64,000 nt of DNA, taken from contig NZ_CP013480.3 of assembly GCF_001465545.3 (NCBI RefSeq), forward strand, positions 1,550,001 to 1,614,000, written 5' to 3'. This stretch comes from Pandoraea norimbergensis (GTDB taxonomy: Bacteria; Pseudomonadota; Gammaproteobacteria; Burkholderiales; Burkholderiaceae). Positions 40,204-49,111 of the stretch are shown piece after piece. Made by a program: the position numbers and the translations under genes. The notes under the pieces are model-generated. The model made no database searches, was not told the DNA's origin, and saw only the letters and a list, made by a program, of their open reading frames with translations. Each line of letters starts with the position of its first letter. The stretch's first letter is position 1.

Positions 40204-40228
40204 GCGCCGCAACAGCGGCGCTTTTTTT
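40204..40228 (+). terminator. Intrinsic terminator after cueR
   Basis: GCGCCGC at 40204-40210 pairs with GCGGCGC at 40215-40221 around a 4-nt loop and is followed by seven T residues. Confidence 0.9.
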
Positions 40229-40412
40229 GATCTGTTGTTTTTTGACCGGCATCCCGCGACGCACTGCCGCAGGCGATTTTGTAGATCTCTGAAAATTTCT
40301 ATCTATATGATTGTTAAGATATTTATTTGGAATTGACTGGATTCGAAGTGACGCTCTAGCAGAATTTGTGTGGTTTTCACATATCGGGGCTAACCCTTTA
40401 CGGGAAAACCCT

Positions 40413-40418
40413 ATATAA
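40413..40418 (+). promoter_or_regulatory. -10 element of the DUF3563 gene
   Basis: TATAAT, a perfect sigma-70 -10 hexamer, 50 bp before the start codon. A -35 hexamer at the expected distance is not obvious. Confidence 0.55.
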
Positions 40419-40467
40419 TGCGAAGCACTGCTGCGATGCAGCACACTAAATGAATTGGAGAAACGTC

Positions 40468-40608
40468 ATGTTTGCCGCCCTGTTTGAAGTCGTGAACACT
40501 TGGTTTGAAACTGCTGAACGCCGTCGTCGTGAATCGTTCCTGGCTGAGTCGAAGGACATCATTGAGCTGGAACAACGTATCCGCGCGCTCGAAACCGCCG
40601 GTTACTAA
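40468..40608 (+). CDS. DUF3563 micro-protein
   Basis: A 46-residue protein beginning MFAALFEVVNTWFETAERRR and ending with an acidic-basic helix (IIELEQRIRALETAGY). It matches the small DUF3563 family common in Burkholderiaceae: a short amphipathic N-terminal helix, a basic RRRR(E/R) patch and a coiled-coil-like helix. GGAG lies 7 nt before the ATG, and a perfect TATAAT is at 40413-40418. Function unknown; the strong promoter and translation signals suggest high expression. Confidence 0.8.
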   Translation: MFAALFEVVNTWFETAERRRRESFLAESKDIIELEQRIRALETAGY

Positions 40609-40798
40609 GTAGTTAAGCAGCCAATAAGCCGCTAAAAAGTAGTTGTAAGTCCCCCGGACGAACGGTCGTCGCTGGCGCAATCAGGCTGGTCGATCGTCAC
40701 ATTGGGCGATTCCCGTCATCGTTGTGATGACGTGCGACAGCGCCCCAGCCGTGAGTCCGGATGCCATGTCCTCGTAGTTCCGGACTGGCACACGCAAT

Positions 40799-40820
40799 AG
40801 CCCGCCAATTGGCGGGCTTT
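40799..40820 (+). terminator. Hairpin terminator after the DUF3563 gene
   Basis: AGCCCGCC, an AATT turn and GGCGGGCT form a self-complementary stem (40799-40818), then TTT. It is 190 bp beyond the DUF3563 stop, so it may end a long transcript tail. Confidence 0.65.
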
Positions 40821-40970
40821 GTCGTTTACGGCCGAAACGTCAGAAGTTACCAACGCATCCCGCTCAACGGTCCGGTGAGCATTTTCATCGTTATCCACCG
40901 AAACACGCGTATTGCCTGACCTCCCATAAATAACAGGCTCACTGAGTTGTATTTGAGTAATTGATAACAG

Positions 40971-40985
40971 TAATGATTCTCATTA
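40971..40985 (+). promoter_or_regulatory. Fur box upstream of TonB receptor
   Basis: TAATGATTCTCATTA is a perfect 15-bp dyad (TAATGA-TTC-TCATTA) identical to the core of the 19-bp Fur consensus. It lies 174 bp before the TonB-dependent receptor start and indicates iron repression. Confidence 0.88.
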
Positions 40986-41158
40986 AACTTCAGGCGAGCT
41001 GAGCTGTCGCGTAGGAGGTGTTGTCGCGAGGGCTGGCTCCAAGACGTCGGTGTTGTCGGCGGCAGCGCGCTTTGTCGTACGAAGCCCGCCGCCGGCGAAA
41101 CGCTTCCAGTCCCGGATGGCCTCGCTTGCCGGGACGTATTCTTCAAGCCGTACCCCTC

Positions 41159-43411
41159 ATGTCTGACTCCACCAGTTTGTCTCTGCCGACGCGTGTTGCA
41201 CGCGGTCGTGCTTTTGCGTCCGCCGCTGCCGGTGCACGCTATCCGGTGCTGCGCCCGACGGTCGCCGCTGTCGCGCTCGCCTTCGGTTCGCTCGTGTTCT
41301 CGGCGGGTGCTGTCGCACAATCTGCGACGCCCAATGCCGCCGCACAGAACGACGTGGCGCTACCCGCCGTCACGGTGCAGGGTGCCCGCGAGGCATCGCC
41401 GAACGATCCGCCGCCCGCGTATGTCGGCGGTCAGGTGGCGCGAGGCATGAGCTTTGGCGTGCTGGGGAATCAGAACAATCTCGATGTGCCGTTCAGCATG
41501 AGTGCGTACACATCGAAGATGATCGAGGACCAGCAGGCCCGTACGTTGGCCGACGTGCTGGATAACGATCCGTCGGTGCGCATGTCGCGGGGCTTCGGCA
41601 ACTTCGCGCAGACCTTCGTGATCCGGGGCTTCACGCTCGCCGGTGACGATATTTCGCTCAATGGTCTCTACGGCATCACGCCGCGTCAGTTGGTCTCGAC
41701 CGAAGCGCTTGAGCGCGTGGAGTTGTTCAAAGGTGCCAACGCGTTTCTGAACGGCGCGTCGCCGGGTGGCTCGTCCATCGGTGGCGGCGTGAATCTGCAA
41801 CTCAAGCGTGCGGAAGACACACCGCTCACGCGCGTGACGGTCGACACCAGCGGGTCAGGCGAGCTGGGCGCCCATGTGGACGTCGGCCGCCGCTTCGGCA
41901 GTGAAGGCCAGTTCGGCATTCGCGTGAATCAGGCCGTGCGCGATGGCGAGACGTCCGTTGACCGCGAGCATTCCAACTCGAATACCACCGCCGTGGCGCT
42001 CGACTGGCGCGGCGACAAAGTGCGCGTGTCGGCCGATTTCCTGTATCAAAAGGAACACATCGGTTCGGGCCGTGCGCTCTACAACTTCACGGGCAACGTG
42101 TTGCCCGCGCCCCCGGCCGCCACGTCGAACTACGCCCAGTCGTGGAGCTACACCACGCTGGAAGACAACGTCGGTATCGTGCGTGCCGAGTACGACTTCC
42201 TGCCGAACTGGACCGCGTACATCACCGGTGGCGTGCGTCACACCAACGAGAACGGCGAGTACTCGAACCCGACGTGGAAAGGCTCACCGAGCACGATTAC
42301 CGCCACGCGCCTGAACGCACCGCACCAGGAAGACGCGCTCTCAGGCGAAGTCGGCGTGCGCGGGCGTTTCAGCACCGGGCCGGTATCGCATTTCGTAACC
42401 GCTGGCGTGTCGGGCACGCGCCTCGATTCGCAGTCGGCCTACACGTATGCGGGCGCATTCTCGACGAACTTCGTCAACCCGCCGCAGGTGCCGTATCCGG
42501 CCACCACGCTCAAGGGCGGCAACCTCGACGATCCGCAGACCACGGCACTCACGTTGCTGCGTAGCGTGGCGGTCTCCGATACGGTGGGCTTCTTTAACGA
42601 CCGCGTGCTGGCGACGGTCGGCGTGCGTCATCAGTCCATCGGCGTGAACAACTACGGCTACACCGGTGTGCAGACGCTGGCGTACAACGACTCGATCACC
42701 ACGCCGGTGTTCGGTCTGGTGTTCAAGCCGTGGCAGAACGTGGCCTTCTTTGCCAACCGCAGCGAAGGGCTGGCGGCAGGCTCGACGGCGCCGCAGGGCA
42801 CCAACAACTATGGCCAGTCGCTGCCGCCGTACCGCTCGAAGCAGTACGAATTCGGCGCGAAGTACGACACTGCGCGTTTTGGCGCATCGGTGGCGTTCTA
42901 CCAGATCGAAAAGCCGTCGGCGTACACCAACGCGGCCAATTTCTATGTGGCCGATGGGTCGGAGCGCCATCGCGGTGTCGAAGCCTCGGTGTACGGCAGC
43001 CCGGTCAAGGACGTGCGCGTGATTGCCGGTGTCTCGTACATCGATGGCGAGTTGCTCAACCAGTCGAGCGCGGCCACCAATGGCAATCGTCCGGTGGGCG
43101 TGCCCACGTTCCAGTACAACCTCGGTGCGGAATACGACGTGCCTTGGGTGCCGGGCCTCACGCTCAATGCCCGCTGGATTCATACGGGCCGTGAGTACGC
43201 CAACATTGCGAACAGCGCGTCGATTCCGGCATGGGACCGCTTCGATCTGGGGGCGCGGTACGCCATGCAGATCTACGGCAAGCCGACGACGTTCCGCGTG
43301 AGCGTACTCAACGTGACGAACAAGGCTTACTGGTCGAGCGTGTCGTCGAGCAACTACCTGACGCTGGGCGCACCGCGCACGTTCCTGATGTCGATGACGA
43401 CGGACTTCTGA
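41159..43411 (+). CDS. TonB-dependent siderophore receptor
   Basis: A 750-residue outer-membrane receptor. An N-terminal signal sequence of about 55 residues (MSDSTSLSLPTRVARGRAF, hydrophobic AVALAFGSLVFSAGAVAQS) precedes a TonB-box-like segment (LPAVTVQGA), the plug domain (FSMSAYTSKMIEDQQ, DNDPSVRMSRG, QTFVIRGF) and a 22-strand barrel ending in the aromatic residue of MSMTTDF. The plug and barrel match siderophore receptors of the FhuE/FpvA type. ATG 41159 is chosen over the track-length start at 41018 because of the signal peptide. A Fur box at 40971-40985 indicates iron repression. The siderophore is not identified, and no biosynthetic genes are adjacent. Confidence 0.93.
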   Translation: MSDSTSLSLPTRVARGRAFASAAAGARYPVLRPTVAAVALAFGSLVFSAGAVAQSATPNAAAQNDVALPAVTVQGAREASPNDPPPAYVGGQVARGMSFGVLGNQNNLDVPFSMSAYTSKMIEDQQARTLADVLDNDPSVRMSRGFGNFAQTFVIRGFTLAGDDISLNGLYGITPRQLVSTEALERVELFKGANAFLNGASPGGSSIGGGVNLQLKRAEDTPLTRVTVDTSGSGELGAHVDVGRRFGSEGQFGIRVNQAVRDGETSVDREHSNSNTTAVALDWRGDKVRVSADFLYQKEHIGSGRALYNFTGNVLPAPPAATSNYAQSWSYTTLEDNVGIVRAEYDFLPNWTAYITGGVRHTNENGEYSNPTWKGSPSTITATRLNAPHQEDALSGEVGVRGRFSTGPVSHFVTAGVSGTRLDSQSAYTYAGAFSTNFVNPPQVPYPATTLKGGNLDDPQTTALTLLRSVAVSDTVGFFNDRVLATVGVRHQSIGVNNYGYTGVQTLAYNDSITTPVFGLVFKPWQNVAFFANRSEGLAAGSTAPQGTNNYGQSLPPYRSKQYEFGAKYDTARFGASVAFYQIEKPSAYTNAANFYVADGSERHRGVEASVYGSPVKDVRVIAGVSYIDGELLNQSSAATNGNRPVGVPTFQYNLGAEYDVPWVPGLTLNARWIHTGREYANIANSASIPAWDRFDLGARYAMQIYGKPTTFRVSVLNVTNKAYWSSVSSSNYLTLGAPRTFLMSMTTDF

Positions 43412-43472
43412 GTTGACCGTCGTGTTGCCCCCTCTGCCACACTGACGACGGAAAACGCAGTCGACGCAGTCG

Positions 43473-43506
43473 CGCCCCGGCGCTGTTCGCAGCCCCGGGG
43501 CGTTTT
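43473..43506 (+). terminator. Intrinsic terminator after the TonB receptor
   Basis: CGCCCCGG at 43473-43480 pairs with CCGGGGCG at 43495-43502, with an inner GCTG-TTCG-CAGC stem-loop, followed by TTTT. Confidence 0.85.
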
Positions 43507-43528
43507 ATCGTCTGGCGGTCGCGTTTGG

Positions 43529-44074
43529 TCACTTCTCGATGCTGAACTCCGTGGCCATGGCCGCACCGTTGGCGAGCGACGGCACGCCGTAATACTTGTC
43601 GCCCACCTTGAACATGAACCGGCACCAGTTCTCCGTCAGGGAGCGCCACTCCAGATTCACACAGTAAGAGCCGTTGTCGTTGACCGACCACGTACCGGTG
43701 GCATGAGCGGTCTGCACAGTGCGGGTGGTGGAGCCGATGCCGCCTTTGTTATCCGTGGTGGCGTTGAGCGAGCCGTCGGTCTCGTTGACCCACTTGCGCG
43801 TGCTGCCGTTATTGAGCAGGTTGGTGATGTGCGCGCCCGGCATCAGCGAACGCAAGTCGTCGACGGAGAGTTGCTGCCCGTTGGCTTGCTTGATGTCGGA
43901 CAAGTGCATCGGGTCGGCGTGTGCGACGGACGACAGGGCGCAAAAGCAGAGCGCGGCGAATGAGCCGAATGCACCGAGCGTAAGGGGAGTAAGGAGAGAA
44001 AGGGAAGAAAGGGAAGTGCGGGGAAGGTGACGGAAGCGGAAGAGGCTGATGAAGCGAGTGGTGAGGCTGAACAT
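43529..44074 (-). CDS. Secreted DUF995-like protein
   Basis: A 181-residue protein with an N-terminal signal sequence: a basic start, a long hydrophobic stretch (LLTPLTLGAFGSFAALCFCAL) and a probable cleavage after AHA. The mature part has a Trp/Cys pattern (TGTWSVNDNGSYCVNLEWRS, ENWCRFMFKVGDKYYGV) typical of the DUF995 family of small exported proteins of unknown function. GGGAG precedes ATG 44074. A purine-rich tract lies inside the signal-sequence coding region. It is convergent with the TonB receptor. Confidence 0.72.
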   Translation of the reverse strand: MFSLTTRFISLFRFRHLPRTSLSSLSLLTPLTLGAFGSFAALCFCALSSVAHADPMHLSDIKQANGQQLSVDDLRSLMPGAHITNLLNNGSTRKWVNETDGSLNATTDNKGGIGSTTRTVQTAHATGTWSVNDNGSYCVNLEWRSLTENWCRFMFKVGDKYYGVPSLANGAAMATEFSIEK

Positions 44075-44339
44075 GGTGACTCCCGGACGAAGCCTGAGCA
44101 CGACGCCTGCGCACACAAACACACGCGTAAGCGTGTATCGACGGCGGTGTATGACGTACGGCAAATGGCGTCTTGCGATGCATTCCCGCGCTTGGGTGCG
44201 CGGTGTGGCTATCGGTCCGGGTAGTGCGTGTAATGCGTAATCACTATAGGCGCTGGCAGGCGTGAGCCCAATCCGGCGCAACCCGGGGACGGCACAGTTC
44301 GCACCACCCCGGGGCAAAACAAACGAGCGCCAGACGTGT

Positions 44340-45002
44340 TTAGTCCGTGCCGTATTTCGGCGAACGCGGGCCGTAGAGCATGCCATTCGGACGACCTGCC
44401 GAAAGCAGCCGTGCGTTGGCCGTGCCGGCGACAGAATAGCCGGCATTGGTCACGCTGTTGATGACTTGCTTGAGCGCTGCCGTGACCAGCATGCCGATCA
44501 ACCCACCACCGCTGCTGTTGCCGCCTTCGTTGTTGGACGCCGACGCGGTGCCGCTCCACAACTTGGCCCCCGTGCGCAGATCGACGAGTTCTGCCGATGC
44601 CGTGACCACCGTTGCGCTGTCGAGCACCATGTACTTGGTGCCGTACTGCGAAATCTTGATGTAGAGCGCCGCGTCGGCGCCGAAGATTTCATGCAGCTTG
44701 GCGGGGCTCACCTGATGAATGTCACCGGCGACCGTCAGGCCATTCTGGCGAAACGATTCGTCGACGAGCGTCACTGGCAGCACGTAGTAACCGGCTTCGG
44801 CCAGCGGCAGTGTCACTTGCGAGAGCACGCTGTAGGTGGCGTCGATGTCGGGCGACTCGTTCAGCGGCGGCAACACCACGATCGACTTCGGCTTGCTCTG
44901 CTTGAAGGCGGTGTAGTCGTACTTGGCCTGATTTACTGCGCAACCGGTCATGAGGGCAGCCAGTGCGGCGACCGTCATCCATTTGAAAACACGGGCGATC
45001 AT
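44340..45002 (-). CDS. DUF799/GNA1162-family lipoprotein
   Basis: A 220-residue lipoprotein: signal peptide with lipobox LMTGC (Cys about 21), then a domain beginning KPKSIVVLPPLNESPDIDA, characteristic of the GNA1162/DUF799 family. The mature chain contains the pattern DATYSVLSQVTLPLAEAGYYVLPV and a late Gly/Ser-rich GLIGMLVTAALKQ segment. Its ATG overlaps the stop of the DUF4810 gene by 4 bp (ATGA), so the two are translationally coupled. The family forms a conserved trio with CsgG- and DUF4810-type lipoproteins; its biochemical role is unsettled. Confidence 0.88.
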   Translation of the reverse strand: MIARVFKWMTVAALAALMTGCAVNQAKYDYTAFKQSKPKSIVVLPPLNESPDIDATYSVLSQVTLPLAEAGYYVLPVTLVDESFRQNGLTVAGDIHQVSPAKLHEIFGADAALYIKISQYGTKYMVLDSATVVTASAELVDLRTGAKLWSGTASASNNEGGNSSGGGLIGMLVTAALKQVINSVTNAGYSVAGTANARLLSAGRPNGMLYGPRSPKYGTD

Positions 45003-45397
45003 TGCTTCACCTCTGCGGTCTTGGGCGTTTGGGAGGTCTTGGGCGTCTTGTCCTTGAGCAGGAAGTCGATGTAGCCGGCCGACTCAGGGAACAACTGCTT
45101 CTCGGTCTGGAATTCCTCGACCATCTTGTCGGACTTGCCGACCGAGGCGTAGAGCAGGCCAAGGTGCGCGTGATAGCCCGGCGGCGCAGCGTTGTTGGCG
45201 GCCTTGATCTTCTCGAGGTCGCGCTCCAGCGCAATGATCTGCGCTTCCTTCGATTCGCCTTTGAAGTATTCGTAGACCTGCGGCTGATAGCCTTCCCAGT
45301 CGTACAGGGGCTTCGGCGCGGTGGCGCAGCCGGTGAGTACGGCGCCACCGAGGGCGGCGGCCATGGCGGCGCGCCCGAATGAGAACTTGCGTTGCAT
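44999..45397 (-). CDS. DUF4810 lipoprotein
   Basis: A 132-residue lipoprotein with signal peptide and lipobox LTGC (Cys about 24), followed by YDWEGYQPQVYEYFKGES and the PPGYHAHLGLLYASVGKSDKM segment that marks DUF4810, which contains a tetratricopeptide-like helical pair. The start MQRKFSFGRA at 45397 is chosen over an upstream in-frame GTG/ATG extension because it carries the signal peptide. It overlaps the DUF799 gene by 4 bp and follows the CsgG-like gene by 128 bp. Possibly a scaffold for the outer-membrane complex. Confidence 0.86.
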   Translation of the reverse strand: MQRKFSFGRAAMAAALGGAVLTGCATAPKPLYDWEGYQPQVYEYFKGESKEAQIIALERDLEKIKAANNAAPPGYHAHLGLLYASVGKSDKMVEEFQTEKQLFPESAGYIDFLLKDKTPKTSQTPKTAEVKQ

Positions 45398-45525
45398 GGT
45401 GATGGAGTCCTGATGAACGTGTCTGCGTGCGGTGTCACAAGACGCGCCGGCTTGCACGTGGCGTGCGAAGCCGGCGTCGTCAGTGACAACGCCGGTGACA
45501 TGCTGCAAATGGAATGGGGGCTGGC

Positions 45526-46218
45526 TTACTTGCCGGGCTTCCAGGCGCCGCTTTCGATGCCGGTCACCAGGTTGTTCACGGCTTCGCGCATGGCCAGGTC
45601 GAGGACCTTGCCGTTGAGCGTCGAGTCGTAGCCTGCCGTGCCGCCGAAGCCGATGACTTCGCGATTGGACAGCGCGTATTCGCCCGCACCGCCGCTCGAG
45701 TAGACGACTTCCGAGGTGGCGATATCCACCACGTTCAGGTTCACCTTGGCGTACGCAATCTGTTCGCGGCCACGGCCGAGAATGCCGAAGAGCTGCTTGT
45801 CGCCCACTTCCTTGCGGCCGAACTCCACGACGTCGCCGGTGATCACGTAGTCGGCGCCCTTGAGCTTCTGCTGCGTCTTCTTGATGTCGGCTTCCTGACG
45901 GATCTCGGCCATGTTGTCGCGGTCGAGCACGTTGAAGCGGTTGGTCTGTTGCAGATGCGTGATCAGAATCGTCTTGGCCTGACTGCCGAGGCGATCGACG
46001 TTATCGGAAAAGACACCACGCATGTAGGCGGAGCGGTTGTCGAACTTGCCCACGGCGATCGGCGTACGCACGCCGACAAACGGACGGCTGGCGCTTTCGA
46101 CCTTGGCAACTTCAACGGAGCGCGAGCTTTCGGTGGCGCAACCGCCGAGGACGCCGACGGCGAGCATGGCGGCCATGGCGATGCCCGGCAGCGCGATGCT
46201 GAACTTCTTGTTTTGCAC
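45526..46218 (-). CDS. CsgG/HfaB-family outer-membrane lipoprotein
   Basis: A 230-residue lipoprotein with a signal peptide and lipobox LGGC. The mature part carries the CsgG/HfaB core: VGVRTPIAVGKFDNRSAY, then LTTHLQQTNRFNVLDRDNMAEIRQE-type helices, GADYVITGDVVEFGRKE and GGAGEYALSNREVIGFGG. CsgG is the outer-membrane curli exporter, but here no curli genes are present. The start is GTG at 46218 preceded by AGGGG; an in-frame ATG at 46269 adds 17 residues in front of the signal peptide. First gene of an operon with DUF4810 and DUF799 lipoproteins. Confidence 0.88.
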   Translation of the reverse strand: MQNKKFSIALPGIAMAAMLAVGVLGGCATESSRSVEVAKVESASRPFVGVRTPIAVGKFDNRSAYMRGVFSDNVDRLGSQAKTILITHLQQTNRFNVLDRDNMAEIRQEADIKKTQQKLKGADYVITGDVVEFGRKEVGDKQLFGILGRGREQIAYAKVNLNVVDIATSEVVYSSGGAGEYALSNREVIGFGGTAGYDSTLNGKVLDLAMREAVNNLVTGIESGAWKPGK

Positions 46219-46459
46219 GGTGATACCCCTGTAGATGTCTTGGCGCCCGGCAGGCGGTGCGCAATGCACACTCGCGGCGGGCGCTGATTTCCTGGTTCGC
46301 TGGCTTCCTTACCGACTTCTGCTTTTTTATAAAACTGCATTGGTAAGGGGTGCTGATCTTAGCATGCAGATTTGGGGTGTTGGGGGGTGACGAGCATCGC
46401 TGTTCTCTTGGCGATACACTCGCACCACCCGTGTTCCTATTTTCGAAAGGAGCGTTGCC

Positions 46460-46936
46460 ATGGCAGACAGTGAAGCCCGTCCTCCGTTTCCGCCGTTCAC
46501 CCGCGAGACGGCCATTCAGAAAGTGCGCATGGCCGAAGACGGCTGGAATTCGCGCGACCCGGCGCGCGTAGCGTTGGCATATACCGCCGACAGCCGCTGG
46601 CGCAACCGTGCGGAATTTCCGCGAGGGCGTGACCAGATCGTCGAGTTCCTGACGCGCAAGTGGCAGCGCGAGCTGGACTACCGGCTCATCAAGGAGTTGT
46701 GGGCGTTTACCGAGAACCGGATTGCCGTGCGCTTCGCCTATGAGTGGCGGGACGATTCCGGTAATTGGTTTCGCTCTTACGGCAACGAGAATTGGGCGTT
46801 CGATGCGCAGGGGCTGATGGCCGAGCGCCACGCGAGCATCAACGACACCCGCATCGCCGAGCACGAGCGGTTGTATCGCTGGCCGCTCGGCCGCCGTCCC
46901 GACGATCACCCCGGGTTGAGCGATCTCGGCTTATAG
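46460..46936 (+). CDS. DUF1348 (NTF2-like fold) protein
   Basis: A 158-residue protein of the DUF1348 family, close to the SnoaL/NTF2 fold. Signature segments are [39 protein letters not shown] and [34 protein letters not shown], followed by the acidic RHASINDT stretch. An AAAGGAG box precedes the ATG. The family is widespread in proteobacteria and lacks a settled function. Confidence 0.85.
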   Translation: MADSEARPPFPPFTRETAIQKVRMAEDGWNSRDPARVALAYTADSRWRNRAEFPRGRDQIVEFLTRKWQRELDYRLIKELWAFTENRIAVRFAYEWRDDSGNWFRSYGNENWAFDAQGLMAERHASINDTRIAEHERLYRWPLGRRPDDHPGLSDLGL

Positions 46937-47068
46937 GTGTCAGGCCTGCTTAGGATTTTTTAGCCTCTTCAGGTTGGGCACGGTTTAGGCGTCCACCCAG
47001 AGATGGCGATGCGTTTATCGGCATAGGTACGCAACTATGTGTTTGCACGCCTGAGCCACGTCCTTCTC

Positions 47069-48379
47069 TCAATCCAACCCGACGATCAGCAGCAGGTTCG
47101 TCGCGGTAATCACGATAAACAGCGCCCACGCAACGACTTGCGTGGGCCGCCCGATCGTATTGCCCTGCATCACGCGCGGGTCGCTGACCGAGCGGATGAG
47201 CGGCCACATCGCAAACGGCAATTGCAGACTGAGCAGCACCTGACTCCACACGAGCAATTTGCCGACGGACCCATCGCCTAGCCACAGCACACCGATCAAC
47301 GCGGGAATGAGGGCGAGTCCGCGCGTGATCAGACGTCGCTGATAGCAGGGGATCTTCATGTGCAGAAAGCCATCCATGATGACTTGTCCGGCGATCGTCC
47401 CGGTGAGCGTGGAGCTTTGGCCCGAGGCGAGCAGGGCAATGCCGAAGAGGAAGGCCGCCGCACTGCCCGCGATGGGCGTGATGAGCTGATAAGCCTGTTC
47501 GATGTCGGTGACGCTCGTCTGGCCGCTGGCGTGGAAGACCGAGCCCGCGAGGATGAGGATGGCGGCGTTCACGAACATGGCGATCACTAGCGACACCCAC
47601 GTGTCGATGCGCACGAGCGCGAGCGTGTCGCGGAAGTCCCCGCGTTTGCCGCCGGCCACGCGTCGTGTCTGCACGATGGACGAGTGCAGGTAGAGGTTGT
47701 GCGGCATGATCGTGGCGCCCACGATACCGAGGGCCAGCACGATGGCATCGCGCCGGTCGTGGCTGGGCGCGCCGGGGACGAGTCCGGCGGCCACCGCGTG
47801 CCAGTCGGGCGGCACCATGGCCACTTGCGCGACGAAGCAGAACGCCATGGTGGCGATGAGCCCGAGCACGATGGCTTCGATCTGCCGGAAGCCTTTGCCT
47901 TGCAGGCCGAGCACGATCATCGTGTCGAATGCGGTGAGCACGATTCCCCACGCAATGGGCACGCCGAGCAGCAGTTTGAAGGCGAGAGCGCAGCCGAGGA
48001 CTTCGGCGATATCGCAGGCGATGATCGAGACTTCCGCCGTGACCCATTGCACGATGCGTCCGGTGCGGCCGTAGCGTTCGTAACTGGCCTGAGCGAGATC
48101 GCGGCCGGCGACGAGGCCGAGCCGGGCCGCGAGCATCTGGAGAAAGATGGCGGCGATGCTCGACAGCGCGACGACCCAGAGCAACGAGTAGCCGAATTGC
48201 GAGCCTGCCTGAATATCGGTGGCCCAGTTGCCGGGGTCCATGTAGCCGATGGCGACGAGCAGGCCCGGCCCGGCAAACCGTTTGAGTTTGCGCCAGCGCG
48301 ATTCGCTGGCGTCGATCACGATGCTGCCTTTGACTTCGGCGGGACAGAACGGCGCAGTGGCAGTGGTCGGCAATGGCAT
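47069..48379 (-). CDS. mntH: Nramp-family manganese/divalent metal transporter MntH
   Basis: A 436-residue inner-membrane H+-coupled Mn2+/Fe2+ importer with about 11 helices. The two signature motifs that build the metal site are present: GYMDPGNWATDI in helix 1 and IMPHNLYLHSS in helix 6. Start: ATG 48379 (MPLPTTATA) is used, but TTG 48403 is in frame and neither has a strong ribosome-binding site. The cytosolic N-terminus includes a Cys-containing segment (FCPAEVKGSIVI) common in proteobacterial MntH. Its counterpart, a GDT1-type manganese exporter with a Mn2+ riboswitch, lies at 11.8-12.6 kb. Confidence 0.93.
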   Translation of the reverse strand: MPLPTTATAPFCPAEVKGSIVIDASESRWRKLKRFAGPGLLVAIGYMDPGNWATDIQAGSQFGYSLLWVVALSSIAAIFLQMLAARLGLVAGRDLAQASYERYGRTGRIVQWVTAEVSIIACDIAEVLGCALAFKLLLGVPIAWGIVLTAFDTMIVLGLQGKGFRQIEAIVLGLIATMAFCFVAQVAMVPPDWHAVAAGLVPGAPSHDRRDAIVLALGIVGATIMPHNLYLHSSIVQTRRVAGGKRGDFRDTLALVRIDTWVSLVIAMFVNAAILILAGSVFHASGQTSVTDIEQAYQLITPIAGSAAAFLFGIALLASGQSSTLTGTIAGQVIMDGFLHMKIPCYQRRLITRGLALIPALIGVLWLGDGSVGKLLVWSQVLLSLQLPFAMWPLIRSVSDPRVMQGNTIGRPTQVVAWALFIVITATNLLLIVGLD

Positions 48380-48514
48380 GAGGGGGAGGGCGAGAGCGCG
48401 CAATTGACGACGAGCATACCGGTACGCCGGTGTTGTGGCGACCCTCAGTATTTCGCTTGAGTGGCGCTGGCGTTTGCCAGAGAATGCTCAGTGCTCGAAT
48501 AACGGGGGAACACA

Positions 48515-48901
48515 ATGAGCAAGGTTACGGGATCGGTTGCGGTGAACGAAACAGGGTCGAAGCGCAAGCGTGCGCTTGGGATTTATGCGTTGGCACTCGT
48601 TGTCGGATGGCTGATTGCGGAAGCCATTCAAATGTTCACCGGCCGAAGATCGGAAATGCATGCGGTGCTGCCCTTTGGCTTGTTCTTTTTGTGGGCAACG
48701 CTCTTTGCCGGCGCGCTGTTCATCAATACGCTCGGTGTGCTCGGCAAGCTATTCGGCGGGGGCTGGGCTCGTCTCAAGGGAGATCGGTATTACGGGGAAG
48801 AAATTCCGCTCGTGAGCTGGTTGCGCGAACCGAGTGGGTTCTTCGCGATTGTCCTGCTCCTTACGCCGAACACTATCCTCTGGCTGAAGTCGGCCTTCTA
48901 G
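48515..48901 (+). CDS. Small membrane protein, function unknown
   Basis: A 128-residue protein with three predicted membrane helices (ALGIYALALVVGWLIAEAI, VLPFGLFFLWATLFAGALFI and FFAIVLLLTPNTILWL), a basic N-terminus and a Gly-rich loop (LGKLFGGGWARLKGD). I do not recognise its family. A GGGGGA box precedes the ATG. It is divergent from mntH, with a 135-bp gap that carries a short GCCGGT/ACCGGT dyad. Transcription ends at the terminator at 48992-49027. Confidence 0.6.
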   Translation: MSKVTGSVAVNETGSKRKRALGIYALALVVGWLIAEAIQMFTGRRSEMHAVLPFGLFFLWATLFAGALFINTLGVLGKLFGGGWARLKGDRYYGEEIPLVSWLREPSGFFAIVLLLTPNTILWLKSAF

Positions 48902-48991
48902 CCCTGGCCTGAGCCCGGTCGCATGCTTTGATTGACTGGCGTGCGCCTCGCGCGGCTGGCTGAAATTGCCGACTGAAGTTACCAACGAACC

Positions 48992-49027
48992 ACAAAGCCC
49001 CGGCGCATCGGGGCTTTGTCGTTTTTA
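48992..49027 (+). terminator. Intrinsic terminator after the small membrane protein
   Basis: ACAAAGCCCCG at 48992-49002 pairs with CGGGGCTTTGT at 49009-49019 around a 6-nt loop, then C and GTTTTT. It insulates the downstream SOS operon. Confidence 0.85.
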
Positions 49028-49081
49028 TCGACGCCCCTTCAACACCCACACAGACACGCCAATAGCGTTCTACCTGCTATA

Positions 49082-49097
49082 CTGTATATTCATACAG
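49082..49097 (+). promoter_or_regulatory. LexA (SOS) box of the imuA operon
   Basis: CTGT-ATATTCAT-ACAG, the exact CTGT-N8-ACAG LexA consensus, ends 14 bp before the imuA start codon, so the mutasome is DNA-damage induced. Confidence 0.93.
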
Positions 49098-49111
49098 TAT
49101 TTTGGTGTGTC

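Larger units (their letters stand above)
40149..40467. other. Intergenic stretch between cueR and DUF3563 gene
   Basis: About 319 bp holding the cueR terminator (40204-40228), an unusually AT-rich segment at about 40275-40345, and a perfect -10 hexamer TATAAT at 40413-40418 about 50 bp before the DUF3563 start codon. No other gene is seen. Confidence 0.5.
40609..41158. other. Intergenic stretch upstream of the TonB receptor
   Basis: About 550 bp. It contains a hairpin terminator at 40799-40820 and a Fur box at 40971-40985, both listed separately. The rest shows no supported gene. Confidence 0.5.

Noticed and set aside
46950..48515. 521-codon minus-strand frame over mntH
   Set aside because: Arg/His-rich frame overlapping mntH in another register; mntH has the Nramp metal-site motifs.
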